Positions 18,720 through 27,996 of a DNA stretch of 64,000 bases are shown piece after piece. The first letter of the stretch is position 1, and the number at the start of each line of letters is the position of its first letter. Source of the DNA: Bifidobacterium breve (GTDB taxonomy: Bacteria > Actinomycetota > Thermoleophilia > Solirubrobacterales > Solirubrobacteraceae); contig CAMDBT010000001.1 in assembly GCA_945889475.1 (NCBI GenBank), positions 108,182-172,181 on the forward strand, given 5' to 3'. The notes below the pieces were generated by a model. The model did not search any database. It was not told where the DNA came from and was given only the letters and a program-made list of their open reading frames with translations. The position numbers were made by a program, and so were the translations under genes.

Positions 18720-19825
18720 CGGCCTCCTCCGCCGATCAACTTCGAATAGAGCTCGAGGTGGAGCGCGGCAACTCGATCCCAGTCGTAGAGATCGCGGGCT
18801 GCGGCCGCGGCGCCCTGCGCCAGCCGTTGGCGCGCGGCGTCATCTGCGAGCAGCCGCTGGAGCGCGGCGCTCAACGCCGCCACGTCGCCAGCTGGTACTA
18901 GTTCGGCCGCACCGGCCGCAGCGATCTCGGGGAAGCCGCCCACGTCGCTCAGCAGCATCGGCGTAGCGAAGGCCAGCGCCGTGAAGCAGACACCAGAGTG
19001 ATCGATCTCGCGGTAAGGGAGCAGCGCCAGATCGGCGCGCTCGAAGAAGGCCGGGATCTCGCGATCTTCGATGAAGCGCTCGACGAAGCGAACGTTGGCA
19101 GGCGCTGAAGCCTTCAGCCTCGCGGTGTCCATCCTCGGCATACCGACGATCCAAAGCTCTGCCCCTTCAATGCCGCGCCAAGCCTCGATCGCGACGTCGA
19201 GGCCTTTGTAGGGGCGGATCAGGCCGAAGCAGAGAACGACCGGTCCCTCAACCGCCGCTAACTCCGGCTCCAACGGCGCGCGGTCCTCAATCGCGGCAAG
19301 GTGGGTGAAGCTGCCGTGCGGGATTACGTGACAGCGGTCGCTGGCGACGCCAAGTTCGCGCTGCAGACGCGCACTGCCGTCCTCGCTGTGGACGACGACC
19401 GCGTCGGCGCGCGCGTAGGCGCGGCGCAGTCCGGCGATCTGACCGGGCCGCGGCTGGCGCGGGACAACATCGTGCGCGGTGATCACCAGCGGTGAGGAGG
19501 CCGGGAGCAGCGAAGCGCCGAGCTGAGGCAGCGGCAACCACTGGAAGTGGACGACATCGGCCTGCCTGGCGCGGCGCCGATAGCGCAGCATCTCGGGAAC
19601 CTCAGCTGCGATCCGCGAAGCGGCGCGCAGATTCGAACCCGGCTGGCCGCGAAGCAACGAGCCGAAGCACTCGTCTACGCGATAGCCCTCGGCGGCGGCG
19701 ACCGTGCCGTAGCTAAAGGGGGCGCTACAGAGCGTTACATCTGCGCCGGCGCGTGCCAGCGCAGCGCAGAGCGCGCGATCGTACGGAGGCGTGTAGGCCG
19801 GAGGGTCGACGACGTGAATGCGCAC
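18716..19825 (-). CDS. Glycosyltransferase, GT4 family
   Basis: A GT-B retaining glycosyltransferase of about 369 residues. The N-terminal domain opens MRIHVVDPPAYTPPYDRAL. The C-terminal domain has VVLCFGLIRPYKGLDVAIE, VRFVERFIEDREIPAFFE and DVGGFPEI with the E of the EX7E-like site. The open frame allows a start 12 bases earlier (19837). I choose the GTG at 19825 because TATTGT lies 8 bases upstream and no Shine-Dalgarno is present. It is the first gene of a three-gene minus-strand unit. Confidence 0.85.
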   Translation of the reverse strand: MRIHVVDPPAYTPPYDRALCAALARAGADVTLCSAPFSYGTVAAAEGYRVDECFGSLLRGQPGSNLRAASRIAAEVPEMLRYRRRARQADVVHFQWLPLPQLGASLLPASSPLVITAHDVVPRQPRPGQIAGLRRAYARADAVVVHSEDGSARLQRELGVASDRCHVIPHGSFTHLAAIEDRAPLEPELAAVEGPVVLCFGLIRPYKGLDVAIEAWRGIEGAELWIVGMPRMDTARLKASAPANVRFVERFIEDREIPAFFERADLALLPYREIDHSGVCFTALAFATPMLLSDVGGFPEIAAAGAAELVPAGDVAALSAALQRLLADDAARQRLAQGAAAAARDLYDWDRVAALHLELYSKLIGGGGR

Positions 19826-19833
19826 TGAGCAGC

Positions 19834-19839
19834 ACAATA
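19834..19839 (-). promoter_or_regulatory. Leaderless-type -10 hexamer of the GT4 gene
   Basis: TATTGT on the minus strand is 8 bases before the GTG at 19825. The 20-base divergent gap must also hold the promoter of the plus-strand GT2 gene, for which CACAAT (19833-19838) on the opposite strand is the best but weaker candidate. Confidence 0.45.
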
Positions 19840-19845
19840 CGAGTT

Positions 19846-20787
19846 GTGGCCGAAGTCGATCTCAGTTATTGCGTCGTAAACACGCAGCAGCGGGAGCTGC
19901 TGCTGCGCTCGCTCGACGCGATCGGCCGCGAGCAGGCAACGCTGAAAATCACCACCGAAGTGCTTGTTCTCGACAACTCCTCGACCGACGGTTCGGCTGG
20001 CGCGGCGCGCGACCATCCGGTCGTGGACGACCTGGTGGTCCTCGAGCAGCGCGCCGGTAAGGCCGAAAACGATTCGATGCTGCTGGAGCGAGCAAGCGGG
20101 CGCTACGCGCTGCTCTGCAATGAGGACACCGAACTTCAGCCGGGTGCGACCGAGGCGCTCTACGCGGCGCTCGAAGGAAACCCGAAGGCGGCGACGGCGG
20201 GCGCCAAGCTGCTCAATCCGGACGGCCAGGCGCAGCCCAGCGCGTGGAGATTCCCCGGGGCCCTGACGGCATTGTCGTCGGCGCTCTTCATCCACCACTG
20301 GACGACAGTCCAGAGCACAGGCGAGGTAACGAAGGAGGTTGATTGGGCGCAGAGCGCGGCGTTGCTCGTTCGGCGCGAGGCCGGCAGCCAGATCGGCTGG
20401 CTCGACCCTCAGTTCTTCGTCTACTCCGACGAGGTCGACTTCTGCAAGCGGCTCGCCAACGAGGGCTGGCAGACGCTCTACGTGCCTAGCGCGCGAGCAA
20501 TCCACCATGAGCAGCTCTCGACCGGGTCGTTGCCAGAGAAGCGGATCGTCGAACTCTCGCGCAACCGCGACCGCTACATGCGCAAGCACCACTCACGCGC
20601 CTCGGCGGCTTCGGTGCGCTGGCTGACGGCCTGGACCTACTCGATTCGGGCGATCGCCGCAACCGTGCTGAAAGGCCACGACGCGGCCCGCTACCGCGCC
20701 CACGCGCGCGCCTCACTCCACCCCGACGAGGGCGAGGGGCTGCGCGAAGCGGCGCTCGACTACAACCGCGGCGGGCGCAGGCTGTAG
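19846..20787 (+). CDS. Glycosyltransferase, GT2 family
   Basis: A 313-residue GT-A enzyme of the rhamnosyltransferase-like group. It has an N-terminal VVNTQQRELL, VLVLDNSSTDGSA, ALLCNEDTELQPGATE as the metal-binding acidic site, and FFVYSDEVDFCKRLANEGW with the typical catalytic region. The open frame reaches upstream into the divergent GT4 gene. The GTG at 19846 is chosen because the conserved domain begins directly after it. Its 3' end overlaps the convergent flippase by 28 bases. A lone plus-strand gene among minus-strand neighbours. Confidence 0.85.
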   Translation: MAEVDLSYCVVNTQQRELLLRSLDAIGREQATLKITTEVLVLDNSSTDGSAGAARDHPVVDDLVVLEQRAGKAENDSMLLERASGRYALLCNEDTELQPGATEALYAALEGNPKAATAGAKLLNPDGQAQPSAWRFPGALTALSSALFIHHWTTVQSTGEVTKEVDWAQSAALLVRREAGSQIGWLDPQFFVYSDEVDFCKRLANEGWQTLYVPSARAIHHEQLSTGSLPEKRIVELSRNRDRYMRKHHSRASAASVRWLTAWTYSIRAIAATVLKGHDAARYRAHARASLHPDEGEGLREAALDYNRGGRRL

Positions 20788-22211
20788 CGCAGCGTCTTCA
20801 GTTCGCCGACCGTAACCACGCGAGCCAAGACCAACCCGCCGGCGATCGCCACCAGCAACAGCGCTCGCTCCAGTAGCCCGTCGGCCCCATCGCTTGGCAG
20901 CAGCTGATTGCCGCCGACGCTGAGCACGGTGACGATCACCACCAGCGGAATGATCCTGCGCCACTCAAACGGCACCGTAAAGACGTTGCGCGTCAAGACG
21001 AAAAGGACGATCAGCATCGCGACGTAGGCGGCGCAGAGAGCGATCGCGGCGCCGACAACGCCGAGCTCCGGCACCAGCCAGATCAGCAGGCCGACGTTGA
21101 TGACCAGCCCGGCGGCGGCGGCCGGCAGCGTGCGTACGGTCACTTTGGCGCGGCCGGCAATCGTTACCAGGACGAGGTAGAGGCCGTAGAGTGCCCAGCC
21201 GAGCGCCAACCAAGGCAGCGCCTCGTTGGCAGGGAAAAAAACCGGCGTCGTCAGCAGCCGCACCAGCCAAGCACCAAGCAGCGTGAAGGCCGCGACCAGC
21301 AGCGAGCTGACGATCATGTAGGCAGTCGTCACGCGGGCGTAGAGCTGCTGCGCACGTTGGTCGTCAGCGATCGAGTAGGCCAGTGGCGGCCAGGCCAGCT
21401 GGAAGGCGCGGACGAGGATGATCACCGCGGTCGCGAGCTTGACGGCGACCGAGTAAAGACCGGCGGCCGCTGGGCTATCGGCGCGCAGCAGGTAGGCGCG
21501 ATCGATCACGTTGAGCAAGAAGACGGCAGCGTCAGCGGGGATCGTCGGCGCGCCGTAGCGCAGCAGCGGCCCAAGTAGCCATGGTCCGCGCGGAATGCCG
21601 ATCTGCTCGCGCAGGGCAAAGAACCAGAGGCCAATCAGGATCAGCGCCGAGGCAACGTAGTTGCCGAGCACATAACCGCGCGCGCCTTCGTCCAAGAAGA
21701 CGACCAGCGTGACGGTCAGCGCGACGGTCAGGATCACGTTCGCCGACGAGGCGATCAGATAGACGCGGCGGCGCTCGCTGACGCGCAGCAGCGCATAGGC
21801 CATCTCCAAGTTGGTGAACGCCCAGATGCCGAAGACGCCGGCCGCCATCAGCGTCGCGTCGGCGGTTCCCAGCAGCAGCTGCGAGAGCGGCTCGGCGAGC
21901 AGCACACCAACGATCAGTGCCAACGTCGACGTGATCAACACGAAGCCGCTCGTCGTGCGCACGAGCTGACGGCGGGCATCATCTCCACCGGCCTCGTGCC
22001 AGTGGCGGATGAAGGCCTCGCCGAGCCCGGCGCGCAGCAGAATGCTGGTCAGGATCACAATCGTCAGCAGCGTCTCGGCATAACCGAATTCAGCGGTCGT
22101 CAGCGAGCGCGTGTAAAGCGGCAGCGTGAAGAGCGCCAGCAGCCCGGCCAGCAGGCTTGACGCCTGAAAGGCCATTCCGGAGCTGGCAAGACGCTTGAGC
22201 ACGTTGTCCAT
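20760..22211 (-). CDS. Polysaccharide flippase, Wzx/MATE-like
   Basis: A 483-residue polytopic membrane protein with about 12-14 hydrophobic segments and the lipid-linked oligosaccharide flippase layout (polysaccharide synthase/MurJ superfamily). It opens LKRLASSGMAFQASSLLAGLL, the usual amphipathic start of Wzx-like proteins. It would move undecaprenyl-linked repeat units across the membrane for the Wzy-like protein at 24764-26227. ATG start with TAGCGT 10 bases upstream. Confidence 0.85.
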   Translation of the reverse strand: MDNVLKRLASSGMAFQASSLLAGLLALFTLPLYTRSLTTAEFGYAETLLTIVILTSILLRAGLGEAFIRHWHEAGGDDARRQLVRTTSGFVLITSTLALIVGVLLAEPLSQLLLGTADATLMAAGVFGIWAFTNLEMAYALLRVSERRRVYLIASSANVILTVALTVTLVVFLDEGARGYVLGNYVASALILIGLWFFALREQIGIPRGPWLLGPLLRYGAPTIPADAAVFLLNVIDRAYLLRADSPAAAGLYSVAVKLATAVIILVRAFQLAWPPLAYSIADDQRAQQLYARVTTAYMIVSSLLVAAFTLLGAWLVRLLTTPVFFPANEALPWLALGWALYGLYLVLVTIAGRAKVTVRTLPAAAAGLVINVGLLIWLVPELGVVGAAIALCAAYVAMLIVLFVLTRNVFTVPFEWRRIIPLVVIVTVLSVGGNQLLPSDGADGLLERALLLVAIAGGLVLARVVTVGELKTLRYSLRPPRL

Positions 22212-22221
22212 CTACCAGCGG

Positions 22222-22227
22222 ACGCTA
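22222..22227 (-). promoter_or_regulatory. Leaderless-type -10 hexamer of the flippase gene
   Basis: On the minus strand GGGTAGCGT is followed by 10 bases and the ATG at 22211. The same GGGTAGCGT-N10-ATG arrangement precedes the aminotransferase at 33892. Confidence 0.45.
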
Positions 22228-22256
22228 CCCATCTACGCGGTGGAGCCCTACGCGGC

Positions 22257-22262
22257 TAGGCT
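22257..22262 (+). promoter_or_regulatory. Leaderless-type -10 hexamer of the 22270 gene
   Basis: TAGGCT lies 7 bases before the GTG at 22270, supporting that start over an earlier one overlapping the flippase. Confidence 0.45.
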
Positions 22263-22269
22263 GGCGGCC

Positions 22270-23340
22270 GTGAGTTCACTAGCCAACAAAGGGCAGCCGA
22301 TCTGCGTACTGCTGCTGGCGCGCGAGCTCGAGCACTTCATCCTGCGCGAGCAGGCCGAGGACCTGCTGCGCTCGCCAGCAGTCGTTGCCGTAGAACCACC
22401 ACGGCTGCGCTACGGAGCAACCGCGCGGCTGCCGCGCTCTGTCGCAGCTGCGCTGGCGGCGCGGCAAGCCAAACGGCTCGTGCAGACGCTGCGCAGCAAC
22501 CGCGGCGAGCCTCGCGTCGTCGTCATCTTCCACCCGCTGCAGCTGCCGCTCGCGCAGGCAGTTCAAGCCTCCTGTCCAGAGTGCGAGATCTGGTATTCGC
22601 GCTGGGATCGATACGAGTTGGCCTACGACGCCACGCCGGAGCGGCGCGAACGGTTGGCCGAGCTGCACGAACAGGCGTCGGAAGCCTCGTCGCTGACCTT
22701 CGCCGTCTCCGACACGCTGGTCGAGCTGGAAACCGCTGCCGGCCGTGACGCGCTGCTGGTGACGACCCCCGCCGACAGCTTCCCGGCGCCGCAGATCGAT
22801 CAAACTGTCGTTGCGGTTTCACTCGGGCACCTCGGCTGGCGGACCGACTGGGCGCTGCTCCGCAGCGTTGCCGACAAGCTCGGCGAGCGGCTCGTGCTGC
22901 TACTGATCGGCGACTGGCACGACGATGAATGCGCCGACGACCCTGACTTCGAGGCCTGCCGCGTCCACCCCAGCCTCGTCTGGCTCGGCCGCCAAAGCGA
23001 CGAGCAGGCCTCGCGGCTGATCCTCACCGCCGACGTCGGGATCATCCCCTTCAAGCTTGAGCCATTCAACGACGCTGGCCTGCCGAACCGAATCCTCAAG
23101 TATGCGCGGCTCGGGCGGCGGACGGTTAGCCCGATGCTCTCCGGCGTCACCAGCTGGTCTCCTGCGGTCACGCGCGCGGCAACAGCCGACGAGTTCGCCG
23201 CCGCGCTGCTTGAGCAGGCGGGAGCCCGCACCCGGCCCGACCACGAGCTGCGCGAGTGGGCACTCGCTCAAACCGCTCGGCGCCAAAACGGTCCGCTCTG
23301 GCTACGGCTCGAGCAGCTTGGCGTAGCGCGAGACAGTTAG
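22270..23340 (+). CDS. GT-B-like glycosyltransferase
   Basis: A 356-residue protein with the two-domain pattern of GT1/GT4-like enzymes. Informative segments are VVVIFHPLQLPLAQ, FAVSDTLVELE, and ADVGIIPFKLEPFNDAGLPNR followed by ILKYARLGRRTV, which matches the acceptor/donor-binding C-terminal region of polysaccharide glycosyltransferases. The frame extends upstream to 22195 over the divergent flippase start. The GTG at 22270 is preferred because of its -10 hexamer. Its stop overlaps the convergent 23337 gene. Confidence 0.75.
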   Translation: MSSLANKGQPICVLLLARELEHFILREQAEDLLRSPAVVAVEPPRLRYGATARLPRSVAAALAARQAKRLVQTLRSNRGEPRVVVIFHPLQLPLAQAVQASCPECEIWYSRWDRYELAYDATPERRERLAELHEQASEASSLTFAVSDTLVELETAAGRDALLVTTPADSFPAPQIDQTVVAVSLGHLGWRTDWALLRSVADKLGERLVLLLIGDWHDDECADDPDFEACRVHPSLVWLGRQSDEQASRLILTADVGIIPFKLEPFNDAGLPNRILKYARLGRRTVSPMLSGVTSWSPAVTRAATADEFAAALLEQAGARTRPDHELREWALAQTARRQNGPLWLRLEQLGVARDS

Positions 23341-24767
23341 CCGCAGTAGGCCCAAGCTGAGATTCGCCCGTGTCTGGCGATCGGCTTGAAGCGAACCGGC
23401 GGACGGTCCGTATCGGTCTCAATCCCGGCAGCGGTGCCATAACGCTTATGCACCTCCGGGTCCACGAAGACGAGCGCCACGCCACGGCTCGGCTGACGAT
23501 CGGAGCGAGAGAGAACCGAGCCATCGAGGCTGTCCCCAATCCAGAGCGAATCTGGCACAAGGCTGAAATTCGGCAGCGTAAGAGGTCCGCAGCGGCGGGC
23601 TTCGATTACGGCAGGATCGGTCAACGTTGCGACGAGGTCGTTGTGCACCCCTTTGACGAAGGCGAGTTCATCGTTGGCGCGGCCGCTAACGTCGCCGCGA
23701 GCGAGCGTCAGCGCCAGCCCCGCGATAACGCAAACGGTTACCGCCGCGGCCCAGCCGCGACGCAACTTGCCGCTAGGTAGTTCGACCCAACCGGCCAACG
23801 CGTAGGCCGCGAAGATCAACAGCCCAACCGCGGTGATCGTCAGGTAACGCGGCAGTAGCGAGAGGCCAAAGACCCCCAACAGGACGAAGGTCGCGATTCC
23901 GACCACCACCAATCCTCCGGCGACGTAGAGGGAGACCGCGCGCCGACGGATCGCCTCAATCACAACGCCGGCCAGCGCCAGCGCCAACAGCGGGGCGCGA
24001 AGAACCCAGATCAGCGCATCAAGGATCGCCTCCGGAACGTTCGCGAGCCCGCGAGTGCGGCCGAGCTGCTCGGCAAGACTGCTGGTCGCGGTCAGTGCGT
24101 AAAGCGGCTCGCCCACCGCCCACCAGTCAAAAAGAATCCAAACCAGCGGCGCGGCGATAACCAATCCCAGCAGCCCTAGGTGCGGGCTGCGACGCCCGCT
24201 CTGCGGATCGGGCGGCCAGACACACCAGAGCCAATAAGCGCCCGCCAACAGCCAAGCCTCAGGCCGCAGCAAGCCGGCCGCTGCGAGCAGCAGCATCACT
24301 GAAAGGCCGCAACGACGACGCTCAGCCTCGAGCGCCGCGGCGAGGAAGACGAGCGCAAGAAACGGCATGTCAACGAAACCGCGCGCTGCGTAGATCAGCA
24401 ATGTGATCGTGGAACCTGTCAGCAGCGCGGCGACGAGCCCCGGCCAAGTGCCGTACATCACGCGCCCCACACGCCACAGCGACCAGCCGCAGAGAGCGAG
24501 CGAGATCATCGCCACAAGCACGATCGCACGGTCGGCCTGCGAACCGAAAACGGTCGCCAGGAAGCCGCTGAGCAGCAGGTAGAGCGGGTGCGCCGTCGGC
24601 GCTTGGTAGACGTCGATCGAGGGGATCTGACCAGCGAAAAGTTCGCGCCCCCAGACGAGGTGGTAATAGGCGTCGTAGGACGGGTAACTATCGCTCAGCA
24701 GCCAGAGCGCCAAGACCAGCAGCGCGACCAGCGCAACGACGACCAGCTCGCGCCGTGAGAGCGTCAC
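23337..24767 (-). CDS. Polytopic GT-C-type membrane glycosyltransferase
   Basis: A 476-residue protein with about 10-12 membrane segments and a C-terminal extracytoplasmic tail. The first loop has SYPSYDAYYHLVWGRELFAG, with the acidic residue expected of GT-C enzymes (ArnT/PMT-like), which use polyprenyl-phosphate sugars outside the membrane. The frame is open 24 codons further upstream. The GTG at 24767 is chosen because it overlaps the Wzy-like stop (GTGA), as in the rest of this operon. The precise sugar is unknown. Confidence 0.75.
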   Translation of the reverse strand: MTLSRRELVVVALVALLVLALWLLSDSYPSYDAYYHLVWGRELFAGQIPSIDVYQAPTAHPLYLLLSGFLATVFGSQADRAIVLVAMISLALCGWSLWRVGRVMYGTWPGLVAALLTGSTITLLIYAARGFVDMPFLALVFLAAALEAERRRCGLSVMLLLAAAGLLRPEAWLLAGAYWLWCVWPPDPQSGRRSPHLGLLGLVIAAPLVWILFDWWAVGEPLYALTATSSLAEQLGRTRGLANVPEAILDALIWVLRAPLLALALAGVVIEAIRRRAVSLYVAGGLVVVGIATFVLLGVFGLSLLPRYLTITAVGLLIFAAYALAGWVELPSGKLRRGWAAAVTVCVIAGLALTLARGDVSGRANDELAFVKGVHNDLVATLTDPAVIEARRCGPLTLPNFSLVPDSLWIGDSLDGSVLSRSDRQPSRGVALVFVDPEVHKRYGTAAGIETDTDRPPVRFKPIARHGRISAWAYCG

Positions 24768-26227
24768 GGAGTCGAACTCTCGCCGTGCTCCTGCGTGCGG
24801 GCCGCCGCGAGAGCTGTCGCGACGCCCAGCAGGATCCAAGTGATCGGGTCTTCAAGAAACGCGGCATAGATCAAGGTGTGGACCACGACGGCTGTGAATG
24901 CCGCCGCCACGCCGACCTGCATCTGGGGCCAAGGGGCGCGGCGAGCTCCTCCTAACGCGCGCATGAAGGCCAGCACCAGCAATGCCAGATAGGCGACCAG
25001 GCCGACCACACCCTGCTCAGCCGCAACCGTCACCGGAATCGTGTGCGAGGCCGAGGCCGCGCGCTCGAACGAGACGTCGTTCGAGCGGCGGTACTGGCGT
25101 GCGAACGAGCCTGCCCCCCAGCCTTGAAGTGGCCGCTGAGCGAACAGTTCCCCGCCGCCCGTAACCAGCGCGGCGCGGCCGCTCGTCGCGCGCTCCAGCG
25201 ATCGCCCGCCGCTAAGTGCACCGCTGCCGGCTGCCGCCGCGACACCAACGAGCAGCGCCACGACGACAACGACGACGGTCCAGCGCACGCTCCAACGCAG
25301 CGCAGCGATCACGGCCAGTCCTGCGAGCAGCGCCACAAAGCTCGACTGCGACAGCGTGATCAGCAGCCCACCGAAGAGAATCGCTGCGGCGAGCGCGCCA
25401 AGCGCGACCCGCCGGTTGCCTTTCTCCCAGCAGATCCAAGCCACCAGCAGGACGATTGCGACGACGAGGAAGCGGCCGAAGATGTTGGGGTCGAAGAAGA
25501 CCGAGTTGACGCGGAAGTAGTCGGTGAATTGGTTTGATGCGATCACCTTTGGGTTGAGGAAGATCTGGCGCGTGGCGAACTCAAAGAAGCCGACCGCAGT
25601 TAGAGCCAAAGCCAACCCGACCAGCACGGCGAGGGTCCGGCCGGCGAGCTTCTCGGTCCAGCGTGAGCGCGCGATCAAGACGAACAGCAGCGCGAACGGG
25701 ACGTAGAAAAAGACCACATTCTCAAGCGCCGGGGCACTACCGAGGCCGTACGTGCTCTGTAGCGAATAGATCACGAGAACAGCGGCAATCACCCACTCCA
25801 ACGCGCCCGGCCGTAGCCCCTCCTCGCTGGCGCCGCTACGCAGGCGCGGCAGCAGCCAGGCTAGGGCGCCGGCGGCGACGACGAGATAGAGGCCGAGCAG
25901 GAGACTGGCGGTCGAGTCGCCGACGGCGATCGGGATCCGGAACGGGACCGCCAGCACCACGGCAATCGGAAAGGCCGCAGGCTTGCGCGTGAAGAGGATC
26001 ACCAGCGCGGCCAGCGCCAAGGCGCCGATCACTAGCGTCGCGGCGGCGACGGCCGGGCGATCGCGCAGCGTTGCCAGCCGGTCGGCGCTAACGACGTGAA
26101 TGAGCAGGATTAGTGGCGCCGCTACGAGCGTCACCAGCATTAGCCGCGCGCGCGCCGTCGCCGACTGCACGACCAGCGTCGCGCCGACCAGAAGGCTGCA
26201 GATTATTAGCGCGAGAGCAGCTGCCAT
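24764..26227 (-). CDS. O-antigen ligase/polymerase (Wzy_C family)
   Basis: A 487-residue protein with about 12 hydrophobic segments. The long extracytoplasmic loop holds the family features RSLERATSGRAALVTGG, LQGWGAGSFARQYR and a conserved His (ASHTIPVTVAAEQGVVGL), as in WaaL/Wzy-type enzymes. It would polymerise or ligate units exported by the flippase. The ATG lies 22 bases inside the 3' end of the FlgD-like gene. Confidence 0.88.
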   Translation of the reverse strand: MAAALALIICSLLVGATLVVQSATARARLMLVTLVAAPLILLIHVVSADRLATLRDRPAVAAATLVIGALALAALVILFTRKPAAFPIAVVLAVPFRIPIAVGDSTASLLLGLYLVVAAGALAWLLPRLRSGASEEGLRPGALEWVIAAVLVIYSLQSTYGLGSAPALENVVFFYVPFALLFVLIARSRWTEKLAGRTLAVLVGLALALTAVGFFEFATRQIFLNPKVIASNQFTDYFRVNSVFFDPNIFGRFLVVAIVLLVAWICWEKGNRRVALGALAAAILFGGLLITLSQSSFVALLAGLAVIAALRWSVRWTVVVVVVALLVGVAAAAGSGALSGGRSLERATSGRAALVTGGGELFAQRPLQGWGAGSFARQYRRSNDVSFERAASASHTIPVTVAAEQGVVGLVAYLALLVLAFMRALGGARRAPWPQMQVGVAAAFTAVVVHTLIYAAFLEDPITWILLGVATALAAARTQEHGESSTP

Positions 26228-27996
26228 GAGCTCGTCATTAGTCCCTGAACGTCGGGATCGGTTGTTAGTCGGGAAGCGAGCTGAGGGAGGCCGTAGCGGA
26301 TAACCGTCCCTTTGCCAACGCGGAAGGCGACGATCGTGATCGCTCCATCGCCAGTCACTGCCGAGGCAAGCGGTTTGCCTCCCGGTACCGTCGCCGTCGC
26401 CGCTATCGCGCTGTAGTTGTTGAACAGGCCGCTGGTCCCCTTGAACAGGCCGATCTGATCATCGCCGGCGGTGATGTCGAAGTTCCCGACCGCTGGCGGC
26501 TCAAGCCTGCTGCCAAATATGTCGGCGCTCGCGGGCGGCAGCGGATCAATCAGGTTGGCCTTCTTCGTCAGCGAGACGGAGCGCAGCAGCGAGTCGGTGC
26601 CAGCTTCAACGAGCGTCCCTCCAGCGATCACGAAGCTGCGTAGCTTGCGCGCCGCGGCCGGCGGCAGCCAGACCGTGTCGCCGGCCAGCAGCACGCCACT
26701 GTGGCCGGCGAGCTTCGGGCCACGGCCGCTAGCAATCCCGTAATCGGTCGTTAGGTCGTAGCCGTAGCGACTACGCGCAAGCCATTTCATGATCGGCTGC
26801 TCCTGCACCACAAACCGAGCCGGGAGCGGCGTGCCAAGCACTCGCGACAGCTTTGCCGGCCCTCCAGTGGTCAGCAGGTTCGGTTCGCCGTCGCCATCGT
26901 CGTCGACCGGGTTGCGGCCCTGCCATGTGATCAGCGGTAGCACCACCAGCACCGGATGTGAGCGAGCATCGTCGATCGCGACTGGAACCGATGCGCGCAG
27001 AGCACCCCTCTTGGCCGTGAAGAGCATCAGCGACGACGCCTTGCCGCGAGGCTTGAGCCGAACCACCGAGGCCGAGCTGCGACCGCGCTGCGAGGCAGAC
27101 TTGCCGAGTTGGCTGAGCGTCCAGCTGAAGCGCTGGCCGTTGGCCTCGACCACGACGCCTGCGCCGGAGCCCGCCGTGGTTGGCAGCAGCGGCGGCCGGG
27201 CGGCAATCGGGCGCACCGTTATCCCGCCGCGACCTGGCAGCCGTTGGCCATAGACGGTGATCGGAATACCTTCCCCGTCGAGCGGTACGGAGCTGCCGAG
27301 AACGCCGGCCGAATCACGCCGCTGAGCAACAACGAGGTAGGTTCCCGGCGCCACCGGTCGCCCGTCGCTGGCGCGGCCGTCCCAGCTTGCGCGATTGGAA
27401 CCTTGTGCGATCGGCAGCTCTGCGACCTGCTCGGTCGGCAGCGGAGCCGTGCGGAAGATCAACAGGCGCCCGTCACGCGCAGCGGTGTTGAGGTGAATCT
27501 GCGCAGGCTGGCCATCAGAACGGTCCAGCAGCTCCGGCCCAGGACCGCTGCTCGGGCCGATCGCGGCGACGGTGATCCTCGGTGGCGTGTCATCGACACG
27601 AAACGACTTCGGCACGACAAGACTGCGGCCTTCACGGCGCAGCGTTACGCGAATCCGGTAGCGGCCGTCGGCGGCGACCTTGCCGTTCTCGTCGCGGCCG
27701 TTCCAGATCAACGGCGCGATTGTTCGGTAGGCGGGAAGCTGGACGCCTGAAACAAGCTCACGGACGCTGTCTCCTCGTTGATCCACAACAGCAACGTCGA
27801 TCAGCTCACTGCGCTTGAGTCGAAAAGTGATCCGTTGCCGTTCGAAGCGGCCGTCACCGTTTGGTGAGATCGCCTCCGAGCCGAGCCGGAACGAGAGCAG
27901 CACTGGGTCTGAGGTCTTCAGCTCTTGAGCGAGGAAGAAGGCAGCTCCGGTGGCAACCACGAGCAACGCGAAGACGAGCTGGGCGAGCCGCGTCAC
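26206..27996 (-). CDS. Exported protein: FlgD-type Ig domain plus formamidase-like C-terminal region
   Basis: A 596-residue protein with an N-terminal membrane anchor (about 1-25). Residues about 35-135 form a FlgD-like Ig domain, with AISPNGDGRFERQRITF and PLIWNGRDENGKVAADGRYR. A second similar module follows (about 145-235, ASWDGRASDGRPVAPGTYLV). The C-terminal half has WQGRNPVDDDGDGEPNLL and GYDLTTDYGIASG, which resembles the N,N-dimethylformamidase large-subunit-like domain, here without an obvious catalytic site. The function is unknown. Its place inside the polysaccharide operon suggests an envelope role. GTG start overlaps the phosphatase stop. Confidence 0.65.
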   Translation of the reverse strand: MTRLAQLVFALLVVATGAAFFLAQELKTSDPVLLSFRLGSEAISPNGDGRFERQRITFRLKRSELIDVAVVDQRGDSVRELVSGVQLPAYRTIAPLIWNGRDENGKVAADGRYRIRVTLRREGRSLVVPKSFRVDDTPPRITVAAIGPSSGPGPELLDRSDGQPAQIHLNTAARDGRLLIFRTAPLPTEQVAELPIAQGSNRASWDGRASDGRPVAPGTYLVVAQRRDSAGVLGSSVPLDGEGIPITVYGQRLPGRGGITVRPIAARPPLLPTTAGSGAGVVVEANGQRFSWTLSQLGKSASQRGRSSASVVRLKPRGKASSLMLFTAKRGALRASVPVAIDDARSHPVLVVLPLITWQGRNPVDDDGDGEPNLLTTGGPAKLSRVLGTPLPARFVVQEQPIMKWLARSRYGYDLTTDYGIASGRGPKLAGHSGVLLAGDTVWLPPAAARKLRSFVIAGGTLVEAGTDSLLRSVSLTKKANLIDPLPPASADIFGSRLEPPAVGNFDITAGDDQIGLFKGTSGLFNNYSAIAATATVPGGKPLASAVTGDGAITIVAFRVGKGTVIRYGLPQLASRLTTDPDVQGLMTSSWQLLSR

